Shown here: piece after piece, positions 16,840 through 24,674 of the stretch
How positions within the stretch are numbered: position 1 is the first letter of the stretch
How the letters are laid out: each line of letters begins with the position of its first letter
Origin: Proteobacteria bacterium ST_bin11
GTDB taxonomy: Bacteria; Pseudomonadota; Gammaproteobacteria; Methylococcales; Methylomonadaceae
Assembly: GCA_002083615.1 (NCBI GenBank)
Contig: MSXO01000046.1
Coordinates: 1 to 24,889 of the forward strand
Direction: 5' to 3'
Length of the DNA: 24,889 nt
Program-made: the position numbers and the translations under genes
The notes under the pieces: model-generated
What the model was told of the DNA's origin: nothing
What the model saw: only the letters and a program-made list of their open reading frames with translations
The model's database searches: none

Positions 16840-18150
16840 ATGTTGAATTTGACCTCCCCCCTCGATTCCCCATTGTCCCTGCTGAGCAAGCCGCAATTCA
16901 GCCAGCGTTGGGCTAAAACCTTAGTGTCTCGGCAATTAGAGCAAATGCAAACCGGTGGTGTCGTTTTGCATGCTGGCACTGAGTTGCACTTCGGAAAAGT
17001 AACAGCCGATTTTCCGCTTAGCGCGGATATTTTTGTCGAAGATGATGCGTTTTTTCGCGACATACTATTCGGCGGAGTAGTGGGTGCGGCGGAAGCTTAT
17101 ATGGCAGGCTACTGGCGCTGCTCCAATCTGGTGGATTTGGTGAGAATTTTGATCCGCAACCGGCCGGTATTGGAGGGCATGAATGGTCATTCGGCCTGGC
17201 TAACCCGAAAATTACGTAAGCTGATGCACAGCTATCATCTCAATACCCGGCAGGGCAGTCGGCGCAATATCGCCGCCCATTACGACCTGGGCAATGATTT
17301 TTTTCAGCTGTTTCTGGATGAAACCCTGCTGTACTCCTGTGCCTATTTTGAGCGCCCGGAGGCCAGTCTATATCAGGCTTCCATCGCCAAACTGGCGCTC
17401 ATCTGCGCCAAGCTCCAACTTAAGCCGGAAGATCATGTAATTGAAGTGGGCTGTGGTTGGGGTGGGTTTGCGGAATACGCTGCCACTCACTACGGCTGCC
17501 GGGTGACTGCCACCACTATTTCCCGCCAGCAATTTGACTTTGCCCAACAACGCATTCAAGCAGCCGGATTGTCGGATCGCGTCACCTTGCTGTTTGAAGA
17601 TTATCGAGACTTGACCGGGACTTATGACAAATTGGTTTCGATAGAAATGGTCGAGGCCATCGGCCATCAGTACTACGAAACCTATTTTGCTAAGTGCGCG
17701 CAACTACTTAAACCGGACGGTTTGGCGCTGATCCAGGCCATTACCATTGCCGACCAACAATACGAAAAAGCCCGCGACGATGTCGATTTCATTAAACGTT
17801 ATATTTTCCCCGGCAGCTGTATTCCGTCGGTGACTGCCCTAGTGCAAGCCATGGCCAAGGCCTCAGACTTTAACCTGCTGCATCTGCAAGACATAGGCGC
17901 GCACTATGCACTGACGCTGCAACGTTGGCGGGAAGCATTTCTGGAGCGTCTGGATACGGTCCGAGAGCAGGGTTATAGTGAGGAATTCATCCGCATGTGG
18001 GAGTTTTATTTGGCTTATTGCGAGGGCGCCTACCGGGAGCGCGCTATTGGTAACGCGCATTTGCTGCTTGCCAAATCCTTATACCGTGAAACAGACGGCA
18101 TCAACAACGCTCAACATTATCAAGGAGATACTGCGCATGAAAGCCTGTGA
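16840..18150 (+). CDS. cfa: Cyclopropane-fatty-acyl-phospholipid synthase family methyltransferase
   Basis: 436 residues, full-length Cfa type: N-terminal lipid-binding part (about 40-130) and a Rossmann methyltransferase with HYDLGN (147-152), YSCAYF (165-170, C167), SAM loop IEVGCGWGG (201-209), SIEMVEAIGH (267-276, E272), YIFPGSCIPS (321-330) and WEFYLAYCEGAY (387-398). Against recalled Escherichia coli bicarbonate ligands (C139, E239, H266, I268, Y317) the histidine is replaced by Q299 (ALIQAITI), while Cys, Glu, Ile and Tyr appear kept. The Gln variant is usual in the COG2907-linked subgroup, so the product may not be a plain cyclopropane. GGAG 6 bases before the ATG. The next gene starts inside its 3' end. 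Confidence 0.85.
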   Translation: MLNLTSPLDSPLSLLSKPQFSQRWAKTLVSRQLEQMQTGGVVLHAGTELHFGKVTADFPLSADIFVEDDAFFRDILFGGVVGAAEAYMAGYWRCSNLVDLVRILIRNRPVLEGMNGHSAWLTRKLRKLMHSYHLNTRQGSRRNIAAHYDLGNDFFQLFLDETLLYSCAYFERPEASLYQASIAKLALICAKLQLKPEDHVIEVGCGWGGFAEYAATHYGCRVTATTISRQQFDFAQQRIQAAGLSDRVTLLFEDYRDLTGTYDKLVSIEMVEAIGHQYYETYFAKCAQLLKPDGLALIQAITIADQQYEKARDDVDFIKRYIFPGSCIPSVTALVQAMAKASDFNLLHLQDIGAHYALTLQRWREAFLERLDTVREQGYSEEFIRMWEFYLAYCEGAYRERAIGNAHLLLAKSLYRETDGINNAQHYQGDTAHESL

Positions 18151-18721
18151 TCAATGCAACACCACCTCACACGGCGAGGATCGGGTTTTCATAACGAATG
18201 ATTTTAAAAACGCCTCGCTCTGGTATCGGCTAACGGCTGTATCGCTAATCTACCTACCTATTTTTACCTGGCCGTTTGTGCTGGCTAGCGCCTGGATCAC
18301 GTATCTGCATTTGCGTATGTTGGGCGCGAAAAACATCCGGCCTTTGTCATCGTTTTTGCCGGACCCAAAATCGCATCGCTACGACATGAAAACCCAGATT
18401 ACGATGCAACCGAAGTCGATGTTAAATCCGGTGAGAGCTAAAACCTTTTGGGTAGCCAATTGCACGTGGTATTGCCCGTATAGCGTGGGCTTGTTCGAAT
18501 GGCACAGTTATCTGGTAAAAGTCGTTGAGAACTGGTGGTGTCCATTTCAGCACGAGCGTAAAAACACCCATTACCAATCCGGCGCGATCAACCAATCGTT
18601 TTGGCATATTTACCCCGAGGCGGCAGTCAAATTACACCCCGAGGATTATGAAAACCCGATCTGGAATTCGGAATTTAAAGGTAAAGACCAGGCAGAAACT
18701 AACACGTTGAATAAGGAATAA
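18137..18721 (+). CDS. Small membrane protein with N-terminal Cys pair, unknown function
   Basis: 194 residues from the ATG at 18137, with GGAG 9 bases upstream, overlapping the cfa stop by 14 bases. The N-terminus has MKACDQC (C4 and C7), a metal-binding or redox-type CxxC; a hydrophobic segment at about 31-55 (LTAVSLIYLPIFTWPFVLA) followed by a second weaker stretch gives one or two membrane passes. The C-terminal half is soluble and aromatic-rich (VANCTWYCPYSVGLFEWHSYLVK, in two parts about 110-130; WWCPFQHERK). No family recognised. Translational coupling to cfa suggests it belongs to the same lipid pathway, perhaps as a partner of the membrane-bound enzymes. Confidence 0.7.
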   Translation: MKACDQCNTTSHGEDRVFITNDFKNASLWYRLTAVSLIYLPIFTWPFVLASAWITYLHLRMLGAKNIRPLSSFLPDPKSHRYDMKTQITMQPKSMLNPVRAKTFWVANCTWYCPYSVGLFEWHSYLVKVVENWWCPFQHERKNTHYQSGAINQSFWHIYPEAAVKLHPEDYENPIWNSEFKGKDQAETNTLNKE

Positions 18722-18786
18722 GCCGATCAGCGCTGGATTGCCGGGATCAGTATCTAGGCGGAGGTGCTAGAAAATGATTCTGCTTA

Positions 18787-18809
18787 TACCCTAAACCGGG
18801 GTAGTTTTT
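18787..18809 (+). terminator. Possible terminator of the lipid operon
   Basis: TACCC (18787-18791), 7-base loop, GGGTA (18799-18803), then GTTTTT. A weak 5-bp stem with a short T-run, 66 bases after the last operon gene. Position fits; stability is modest. Confidence 0.4.
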
Positions 18810-18951
18810 CAGGCGAATGACCCTTGCTAATAGAAACGGTTTGATCTATTGGTCGCAGGATACGGTAAAAAAGACTCCAAATATCTGCGGCTTGCGCTAA
18901 ACCAGCGGATTTCAGCCCGAACCGACGTGGTCAACTTTGTGCGCAGATTTG

Positions 18952-19656
18952 CTATTGCTTGCAATAGCTATCAAACAAATGACGAATTTCCTCAAGACCG
19001 TCCTCTATCGACCATGAAACCGATTTCGAAAGTAAGTCCAGCAAAATGACGCCGTTTACTGCAGCATCCTCGCTAATAGCCGTTTTGAGTCTTTGACTTA
19101 AATGCAGGTTGACAATTTGTAAATTATGATAAAGCGATAGAAGTTCGTTAAGGTCGAGCGAGTGGGGTAAGCTCTCTTTTTCGCGAAAATATTGAGCCAA
19201 CAGGAACATGGTGGTTACGCGATAAATCGTTTCGATTTGGTCTGCCAGTGGCAAATGAAAACGGGCCATCGGTTTTAAAAACTCGGTATGCGGGCATGGG
19301 CTGGTAGCCATGATTAAGCCGAGAATTGAACTGGCGACATGTTGGGCTGTGGTGTCTGCTCGTATGCTTCTAATGTCGGTAATTACTTCTACGGCCATTT
19401 GCTTATGGGAAACCAAGTGACCGCATAAATCCAAAATGGGCACTAAATTAATCGCGACAGGACAATGCGGAACCTGCTCCGAGTTTAGGGGGCAATTGCG
19501 GCATTGTTGGTACGAAAGCTCGGTCCAAAAAGGGTAGGGTGGTTGTGCGACGGCAATAAGCGTCATGCTTTGTTTGTTGACGTCAATATGGAAATCCGCA
19601 CTGTCGAAATCGTTCGCGCTCAAGCGATATGTAAAATGAAGAATGTCTTCGGACAT
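18952..19656 (-). CDS. Hypothetical protein with CxxC...C motif
   Basis: 234 residues from the ATG at 19656 (MSEDILHFTYRL). A longer reading back to 19794 adds an unconvincing N-terminus, and GAG a few bases before 19656 gives a weak ribosome binding site. The N-terminal part is beta-rich (TYRLSANDFDSADFHIDVNKQSMTLI). Next comes a cysteine cluster YQQCRNCPLNSEQVPHCPVA (about residues 49-68), then helices (PILDLCGHLVSHKQMAVEVI; ILGLIMATSPCPHTEF). C-x2-C-x9-C could hold a metal or Fe-S cluster. I believe such proteins recur as DUF-type hypotheticals in methanotrophs and other gammaproteobacteria, but I cannot name the family. Its stop falls within a perfect GCTATTGC-TT-GCAATAGC palindrome (18951-18968). 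Confidence 0.6.
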   Translation of the reverse strand: MSEDILHFTYRLSANDFDSADFHIDVNKQSMTLIAVAQPPYPFWTELSYQQCRNCPLNSEQVPHCPVAINLVPILDLCGHLVSHKQMAVEVITDIRSIRADTTAQHVASSILGLIMATSPCPHTEFLKPMARFHLPLADQIETIYRVTTMFLLAQYFREKESLPHSLDLNELLSLYHNLQIVNLHLSQRLKTAISEDAAVNGVILLDLLSKSVSWSIEDGLEEIRHLFDSYCKQ

Positions 19657-19875
19657 AGAATCTCGGCAAATTAAGTGATGAGTGTTACGACGGTTGAGCG
19701 CTGGGACTTTTAAACCAAACTCCGGACGATTGTAGGTGCGCTGCGCAGGACTAGCAAGGAGCATAGCTACTTTGTTTGGGCGTGAGTAGAGCACTAGTAT
19801 TTAAGTAAAAGGGCTTGGTACAGGCTCCGTGCTACAATCTCTGGCTCTAAAAACATAATCCCATAAGGCTTTATC

Positions 19876-20262
19876 ATGCAATTTATTAAACTCACTGCTG
19901 TGGCGCTGCTCATTTCTTTTAACGCAGCGGCTGAAGTGCAGCTAAGCAAAGCCGACATTCTGGGTACCTGGCAAATAGATAAAGAATCCAACACCAGCGA
20001 TGGCAGTAAAGCGCGTAGTTCTAATACGACTTGGACGTTTAAAGAAGACGGCACTATCGAAGGAATGACCCACGAAAATGACTCGCATGCCAGGATTGAC
20101 CAAATGCGCGCGGTGCTCAATTACTCTGTTGAAGCCGGCAAAATAGTTAAGCAAGCCGCTCCGGGTCGTTCAAAGATGGAAACTTGCGAGGCTATCGAGA
20201 AATCTGGTAACAATATGGTTTTGAAGTGCCAAACCGTTTATTTTTTTATGTCAAAAAAGTAA
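19876..20262 (+). CDS. Small secreted lipocalin-like protein
   Basis: 128 residues. Signal peptide MQFIKLTAVALLISFNAAA with cleavage likely after residue 19 (AAA/EV). Mature part: LSKADILGTWQIDKES, a WTFKEDGTIEGMTHEN beta hairpin, LNYSVEAGKIVKQ, and an end with CEAIEKSGNNMVLKCQTVYFF. The LGTWQ...WTFKEDGT pattern is typical of lipocalin-like (DUF4488/DUF5004-type) periplasmic proteins that may bind a small hydrophobic ligand. Two cysteines at about positions 103 and 117 could form a disulfide. AAGG precedes the ATG by about 9 bases. Divergent from the 18952-19656 gene. Function unknown. Confidence 0.65.
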   Translation: MQFIKLTAVALLISFNAAAEVQLSKADILGTWQIDKESNTSDGSKARSSNTTWTFKEDGTIEGMTHENDSHARIDQMRAVLNYSVEAGKIVKQAAPGRSKMETCEAIEKSGNNMVLKCQTVYFFMSKK

Positions 20263-20371
20263 GCATTTACGATACTCCCTGCACGACATCTCTCCGGTTA
20301 GCGCTTTGAATTTGCTCAATTCCATCAATTGCCTTTGCTAACTTGGGAGTGGATGTTTTAGCGGGTTCAGA

Positions 20372-21208
20372 GTGAGAGCAGAAAATTTGATTTTGGCAGA
20401 GCAGGCCCGGTGTATAGCCGATTTCGCGGAACAATGCTTATTCAATAGCAATATTGAACAAAAACTTGTTTTAACCCATCTCGCTAGGCAGCTAGCTGAT
20501 CAGGGGCAATTACTGTTGCAGGCGGAGTCTCAGTGTTTGCCAATAAGCCGCACAGTATTTCCAAGCAGGCCGGCCTTACTGATGCCGCGTGATATGCCTA
20601 AACGTCGATTGGACTCCAATGAAGGCAGAGCGGCTTTTTTTCATGCGCTGGCGCATATTGAGTTCGTGGCTATTTATCTGGCTTGGGACATCATTTACCG
20701 GTTCCCCGGTCTGCCTGATGATTTTTACCGGGATTGGTTGCGTATCGCCGACGAAGAGGCGCAGCATTTTGAGTTGATTCGCCAGCATTTGCTTGGTTTA
20801 GGATTCGGTTACGGCGATTTGCCGGCGCATCGCGGGCTTTGGTTGCACGCCGTAGATACCGCAGACGATATTTTGGCGCGGTTGGCGATAGTGCCGCGTT
20901 GTATGGAGGCGCGTGGTCTGGACGTGACGCCAGCCATGATGGAGAAGCTTGCCGCCATCGACGATCAACCCGGTCTGGCTATTTTGAAGCGGATTTATGA
21001 TGATGAAGTCGGTCACGTAGAGCGCGGTTCTTATTGGTTTAATACCCTGGCTGAGCAACGCGGTTTAAAACCTGAACAGTGTTTTAAGAACTTGATTCTG
21101 AATTATTTCAAGGGTAAGCCTAAAGGGCCCTTTAACCGAGAAGCGCGTATAATCGCCGGCTTTTCGAATAACGAAATCGACTGGCTGGAGGAACGTCTGC
21201 ATGAATAA
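20372..21208 (+). CDS. DUF455 ferritin-like di-iron protein
   Basis: 278 residues starting at GTG 20372; no strong Shine-Dalgarno, so the start could be a few codons off. The helical bundle contains the six ligands expected of a ferritin-like di-iron centre: E97 (HALAHIEF), E129 and H132 (ADEEAQHFE), E179 (PRCMEARGLD), E212 and H215 (YDDEVGHVERGS). DUF455/COG2833 proteins are related to the tRNA-hydroxylating MiaE family, but their own substrate is not established. The last 8 bases overlap the NnrS gene (21201-21208), so the two are translationally coupled, pointing to a shared role in redox or metal/nitrogen-oxide metabolism. Cytoplasmic. Confidence 0.8.
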   Translation: MRAENLILAEQARCIADFAEQCLFNSNIEQKLVLTHLARQLADQGQLLLQAESQCLPISRTVFPSRPALLMPRDMPKRRLDSNEGRAAFFHALAHIEFVAIYLAWDIIYRFPGLPDDFYRDWLRIADEEAQHFELIRQHLLGLGFGYGDLPAHRGLWLHAVDTADDILARLAIVPRCMEARGLDVTPAMMEKLAAIDDQPGLAILKRIYDDEVGHVERGSYWFNTLAEQRGLKPEQCFKNLILNYFKGKPKGPFNREARIIAGFSNNEIDWLEERLHE

Positions 21209-22376
21209 CAAACCGGTTTTTGATTATCCGCTGTTAGCGATGGGTTTTAGGGCTTTTTTCGCGCTGGCGGGTTTATCAGCTCTGGCTTTGATTGCGGGTT
21301 GGAATTCGATGTCCAATGGCTCCTTGCATATCGATAACTACTTCTCGGGCAGCACTTGGCACGCTCATGAGATGTTGCTTGGTTACACGGCGGCGGTAAT
21401 TGCGGGATTTTTACTGACGGCGGTCAGAAATTGGACCGGTTTGCAAACGGTTACGCCGTCTCAACTGGCGGCGCTGTGTTTTCTCTGGCTCTACGGTCGG
21501 GTATTGCCGTTTTATTCGGAATTGTTGCCTGATGCGTTCATAGGTGCCGTCGATTTCGTTTTTTTACCCGCCTTGGCCTTTGTTATTAGCAAGCCGATTT
21601 TGCAAACCGGCAATTACCGAAATCTAGTCTTTGTCGTCTTATTGCTGTTATTGGCTCTGGGTAATGGCTTGATCCACGCCCAAGTTTTGGGGCTTATGGC
21701 CGAAAGCGCTGCGCTCGGGCTTATTTTGGTAGTTACGATTATTGTCGTGATGATTTTGGTGATCGCCGGTCGAGTATTTCCGTTTTTCACCGAACGGGGT
21801 TTATCCGGGGTTATTTGTATCCGCAGTCCGGCATTGGATATTGCGGCTGTCGCGGTAAGTCTGGCGGTATTTGGGCTGCTAATGCTGAATATCGACGGTA
21901 CTGTGTTGGCTATTGCAGCGGTAGCAGCGATTTTAGTCAATGTTGTACGGGTGGCAGCCTGGTACAACCCGCGCATTTGGTTTGTACCCTTGCTTTGGGT
22001 TTTGTACATCGGCTATGGCTGGTTAATCCTGGGCTTCGGTTTGGTATCTCTGGCTGCTTTTGGTGTGGTACCGCAGTCTTTGGCTTTACATGCTTTTACG
22101 GTAGGCGGTATTGGTGTCTTAACCCTAGGTATGATGGCGCGCGTCGCGTTAGGCCACACCGGTAGAGCCTTGAAAACCTCGAATGTTATGGCGCTGGCGT
22201 TTGTGCTGATTAATCTAGCAGCCCTGTTTCGGGTGCTGTTTCCGGCTTTCTTGCCGTCTTGGTACGGAGGGCTGGTAATGGTGTCTACCTATTGCTGGCT
22301 GGCCGCATTTTCCCTGTTCGCGTTTTATTATGTGCCGATATTGACTGCGCCAAGACTCGATGGGCAAGCGGGTTAA
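21201..22376 (+). CDS. nnrS: NnrS family haem- and copper-containing membrane protein
   Basis: 391 residues with about ten to twelve hydrophobic segments. Family marks: WHAHEMLLGYTAAVIAGF (53-70, H54 and H56), LTAVRNWTGL (72-81), VIAGRVFPFFTERGL, LHAFTVGGIGVLTLGMMARVALGHTGR (in two parts, about 290-316). NnrS proteins bind haem and copper in the inner membrane and protect against nitric oxide stress, in some species as part of the NnrR/NorR response. Overlaps the end of the DUF455 gene by 8 bases, and ends 12 bases before a strong terminator shared with ispG. Confidence 0.85.
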   Translation: MNNKPVFDYPLLAMGFRAFFALAGLSALALIAGWNSMSNGSLHIDNYFSGSTWHAHEMLLGYTAAVIAGFLLTAVRNWTGLQTVTPSQLAALCFLWLYGRVLPFYSELLPDAFIGAVDFVFLPALAFVISKPILQTGNYRNLVFVVLLLLLALGNGLIHAQVLGLMAESAALGLILVVTIIVVMILVIAGRVFPFFTERGLSGVICIRSPALDIAAVAVSLAVFGLLMLNIDGTVLAIAAVAAILVNVVRVAAWYNPRIWFVPLLWVLYIGYGWLILGFGLVSLAAFGVVPQSLALHAFTVGGIGVLTLGMMARVALGHTGRALKTSNVMALAFVLINLAALFRVLFPAFLPSWYGGLVMVSTYCWLAAFSLFAFYYVPILTAPRLDGQAG

Positions 22377-22387
22377 TGGATTTAAGG

Positions 22388-22423
22388 CAAAATAAAGGCG
22401 GCTATTCAGCCGCCTTTATTTTG
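22388..22423. terminator. Strong bidirectional rho-independent terminator
   Basis: Perfect 16-bp stem: 22388-22403 pairs with 22408-22423 with loop ATTC; core GGCGGCT/AGCCGCC flanked by AAAATAAA/TTTATTTT, so both strands have a T-rich tail. It separates the convergent nnrS and ispG genes. Confidence 0.9.
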
Positions 22424-22436
22424 TAAACCAAGCTTT

Positions 22437-23657
22437 TTACTGGGCGCTGTAGTGGGATTCGATATAACGCTCAACCAATTCTTGGAACTCGCCGGCGATA
22501 TTGTCGCCTTTTAATGTCACGGTTTTTACGCCGTCTTCGAATACCGGTGCCACCGGCGATTCGCCACTGCCCGGCAGACTGATGCCGATGTTGGCGTTTT
22601 TACTTTCGCCGGGGCCGTTCACCACGCAGCCCATTACCGCCACTTCCATGGTTTCTACGCCTTTGTATTTGTCTTTCCAGATGGGCATTTGGTCACGCAG
22701 ATAAGCTTGGATATCTTGGGCCAATCTTTGGAAATAGTCGCTGGTGGTGCGTCCGCAGCCGGGACAGGCGATTACCATCGGTGTGAAGGAGCGAAAACCC
22801 ATGGTTTGCAGAATCTCTTGGCCAACAATTACTTCCTTAGTTCTCGCAGCGCCTGGTTCCGGGGTCAGGGAAATCCGGATGGTATCGCCTATGCCTTGTT
22901 GCATCAAAACGCCCAGTGCGGCAGAAGAAGCAACGATGCCTTTCGAACCCATTCCAGCCTCGGTCAAGCCTAGGTGCAGCGCATAATCGCAACGGTTAGA
23001 TAAGTCTTCGTAAATGCTGATCAACTCCTGCACATTGCTGATTTTGCATGACAGGATAATTTTATCTTTAGGCAAGCCTATCTCTTCTGCTTTGGCGGCG
23101 CTTTCCAAGGCGGATAAGACAATGGCTTCGCGGGTAATGGCGGGTAATTCTTTGGGATTCGCTAGCAGCCGATTCTCGTCAAGCAGTCGTGTCAAAACGG
23201 CTTGATCCAGGCTGCCGCCATTGACGCCTATCCTGACAGGTTTGTTGTATTTACAGGCAAATTCGATCATTTGCTGGAATTGCGGATCGCGGGCCTTACC
23301 TTTGCCAACGTTGCCTGGATTGATCCTATATTTGGCCAATGCTTGCGCGCAGTCCGGATATTTTTCCAGCAATTTGTGGCCGTTAAAGTGAAAGTCGCCG
23401 ATAATCGGCACCGAAAAGCCTTTTTGTGCCAGTCGGTTGACTATTTCAGGCACTGCTTTTGCAGCTTCTTCGGTATTGACGGTTATGCGCACCAGTTCCG
23501 ACCCTGCTGTCGATAATTCCATGATCTGTTGAACGCTTCCAGCGATATCAGCTGTATCGGTGTTAGTCATAGATTGAACTACAATCGGAGCACCACCGCC
23601 GACTTTTACGTTTCCTACCAAAACCTGTTGGGTGTTTTTTCTGGGGCTAATCGACAT
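22437..23657 (-). CDS. ispG: 4-hydroxy-3-methylbut-2-en-1-yl diphosphate synthase (flavodoxin)
   Basis: 406 residues, usual length for the bacterial enzyme. IspG/GcpE reductively converts methylerythritol cyclodiphosphate into HMBPP, the sixth step of the MEP isoprenoid pathway, using a [4Fe-4S] cluster. N-terminal TIM barrel (VVQSMTNTDTADI at 27-39; RINPGNVG at 111-118; IGVNGGSLD at 143-151; LGLTEAG at 229-235), C-terminal Fe-S domain with cluster ligands C298, C301 and C344 and E351 (ACPGCGRTT and MGCVVNGPGE). The ATG at 23657 has no strong Shine-Dalgarno. A -10 box is seen at 23723-23728. No gene of the same pathway is next to it; the downstream terminator at 22388-22423 ends the transcript. 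Confidence 0.97.
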   Translation of the reverse strand: MSISPRKNTQQVLVGNVKVGGGAPIVVQSMTNTDTADIAGSVQQIMELSTAGSELVRITVNTEEAAKAVPEIVNRLAQKGFSVPIIGDFHFNGHKLLEKYPDCAQALAKYRINPGNVGKGKARDPQFQQMIEFACKYNKPVRIGVNGGSLDQAVLTRLLDENRLLANPKELPAITREAIVLSALESAAKAEEIGLPKDKIILSCKISNVQELISIYEDLSNRCDYALHLGLTEAGMGSKGIVASSAALGVLMQQGIGDTIRISLTPEPGAARTKEVIVGQEILQTMGFRSFTPMVIACPGCGRTTSDYFQRLAQDIQAYLRDQMPIWKDKYKGVETMEVAVMGCVVNGPGESKNANIGISLPGSGESPVAPVFEDGVKTVTLKGDNIAGEFQELVERYIESHYSAQ

Positions 23658-23722
23658 AGAATTGTTGTGTGCAAAAAAATCAAAGTTATCTGAAAAATAC
23701 CAAGTAAATCACTTAGGATTAA

Positions 23723-23728
23723 ATTATA
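23723..23728 (-). promoter_or_regulatory. Likely -10 box of ispG
   Basis: A perfect TATAAT on the minus strand, placed about 65 bases before the ispG start. The expected -35 (near 23745-23751) is poor (2 of 6), so an extended or activator-aided promoter is possible. The box lies in the 102-base gap shared with the divergent metallophosphoesterase gene. Confidence 0.4.
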
Positions 23729-23759
23729 CCTCCTTAGTTACGAGACGAAAGAGCAAATT

Positions 23760-24488
23760 GTGCGGATAAATTACTTTTCTGATGTGCACTTAGAGTTTGG
23801 CGAGCAAAGATTGCCGGAAACTGATGCGGATATTGTCGTGGCTGCCGGCGATATCGGGATTTTCAAACAAGGTATCGATTGGCTGAAATCTATCGATAAG
23901 CCGGTTATTTACGTGGCCGGTAATCATGAGTTCTATGGTTACGACTATCAGCAGACACTCCGTATGCTACGTGCCGAATGCGCGGGCAGCCAAATTCAGT
24001 TTTTGGAAAAAGATCAGTTCATCTTCCAGGGAGTGCGTTTTTTGGGGTGCACCTTATGGGCCAATTTATTCATCGAAGGCGCGGAAAAAGCCGAAGCCCT
24101 GGGTAGAACGCTAAATGATTTTCGCAAGGTTTCGTATGCAGGCCAAGCCTTTGAGCCCAAACATTTTACTGAGTTGCATAAAGAGTCAAAGTCGTGGCTG
24201 GAAACACAGCTCGCCTTACCCTTCACCGGCAGGACAGTTGTCGTCACGCATCATGCGCCGACTGAATGGAGTTGGATAGACTCGCCTAATGTGCTGAAGA
24301 AGCTGGCGTATTGTAATGACTTAAAGTCCTTGTTTCACGAGTATGAAATCGCTGCCTGGTTTCACGGCCATGTGCACAATTTAGGTGACTACCGGATTGC
24401 GGATGCGCGTATTTTAAGCAATACCCGTGGATATGTTGGGCGTAAGTACGTCAATGGTTTTAACATAGATAAAGTTGTTGATATTTGA
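23760..24488 (+). CDS. Calcineurin-like metallophosphoesterase
   Basis: 242 residues from GTG 23760. The five metal-binding motifs are present: D8-V-H10, GD31, GNH56 (GNHE at 54-57), H164/H165 (VVTHHAPTEW) and GHVH (203-206). These hold a di-metal centre that cleaves phosphomono- or phosphodiesters. No signal peptide, so cytoplasmic. The substrate cannot be deduced: relatives include 2',3'-cAMP and other small phosphodiesterases as well as enzymes without known role. A 102-base gap separates it from the divergent ispG, and nqrA follows 186 bases later. The ribosome binding site is weak. Confidence 0.85.
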   Translation: MRINYFSDVHLEFGEQRLPETDADIVVAAGDIGIFKQGIDWLKSIDKPVIYVAGNHEFYGYDYQQTLRMLRAECAGSQIQFLEKDQFIFQGVRFLGCTLWANLFIEGAEKAEALGRTLNDFRKVSYAGQAFEPKHFTELHKESKSWLETQLALPFTGRTVVVTHHAPTEWSWIDSPNVLKKLAYCNDLKSLFHEYEIAAWFHGHVHNLGDYRIADARILSNTRGYVGRKYVNGFNIDKVVDI

Positions 24489-24674
24489 GCGGTATTTCCA
24501 CTTACATTTGGCGTCATTCCAAGGCTTTACGGGCTGAGAACCTTGGGATTTCCCGTTGAGAAAGCCGATAACTTGTGATGTAATGAACACGTTTTGTCTT
24601 GAAGTGCCCTTTGGGATCGGTGTTTCTCATTGGGCTTTTTGCTGCAACTAGTCTGGGGAGCAGGCGTATTAACT
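24489..24674. other. Intergenic region before nqrA
   Basis: Contains an imperfect inverted repeat CCAAGG (24519-24524) and CCTTGG (24541-24546) with a 16-base loop and no T-run, a possible weak end for the metallophosphoesterase transcript. The promoter of nqrA should lie here, but no strong box pair is clear. Confidence 0.3.

Noticed and set aside
18849..19049. 66-codon plus-strand frame between the lipid operon and the Cys-motif gene
   Set aside because: Overlaps the end of the minus-strand gene, no ribosome binding site or domain.
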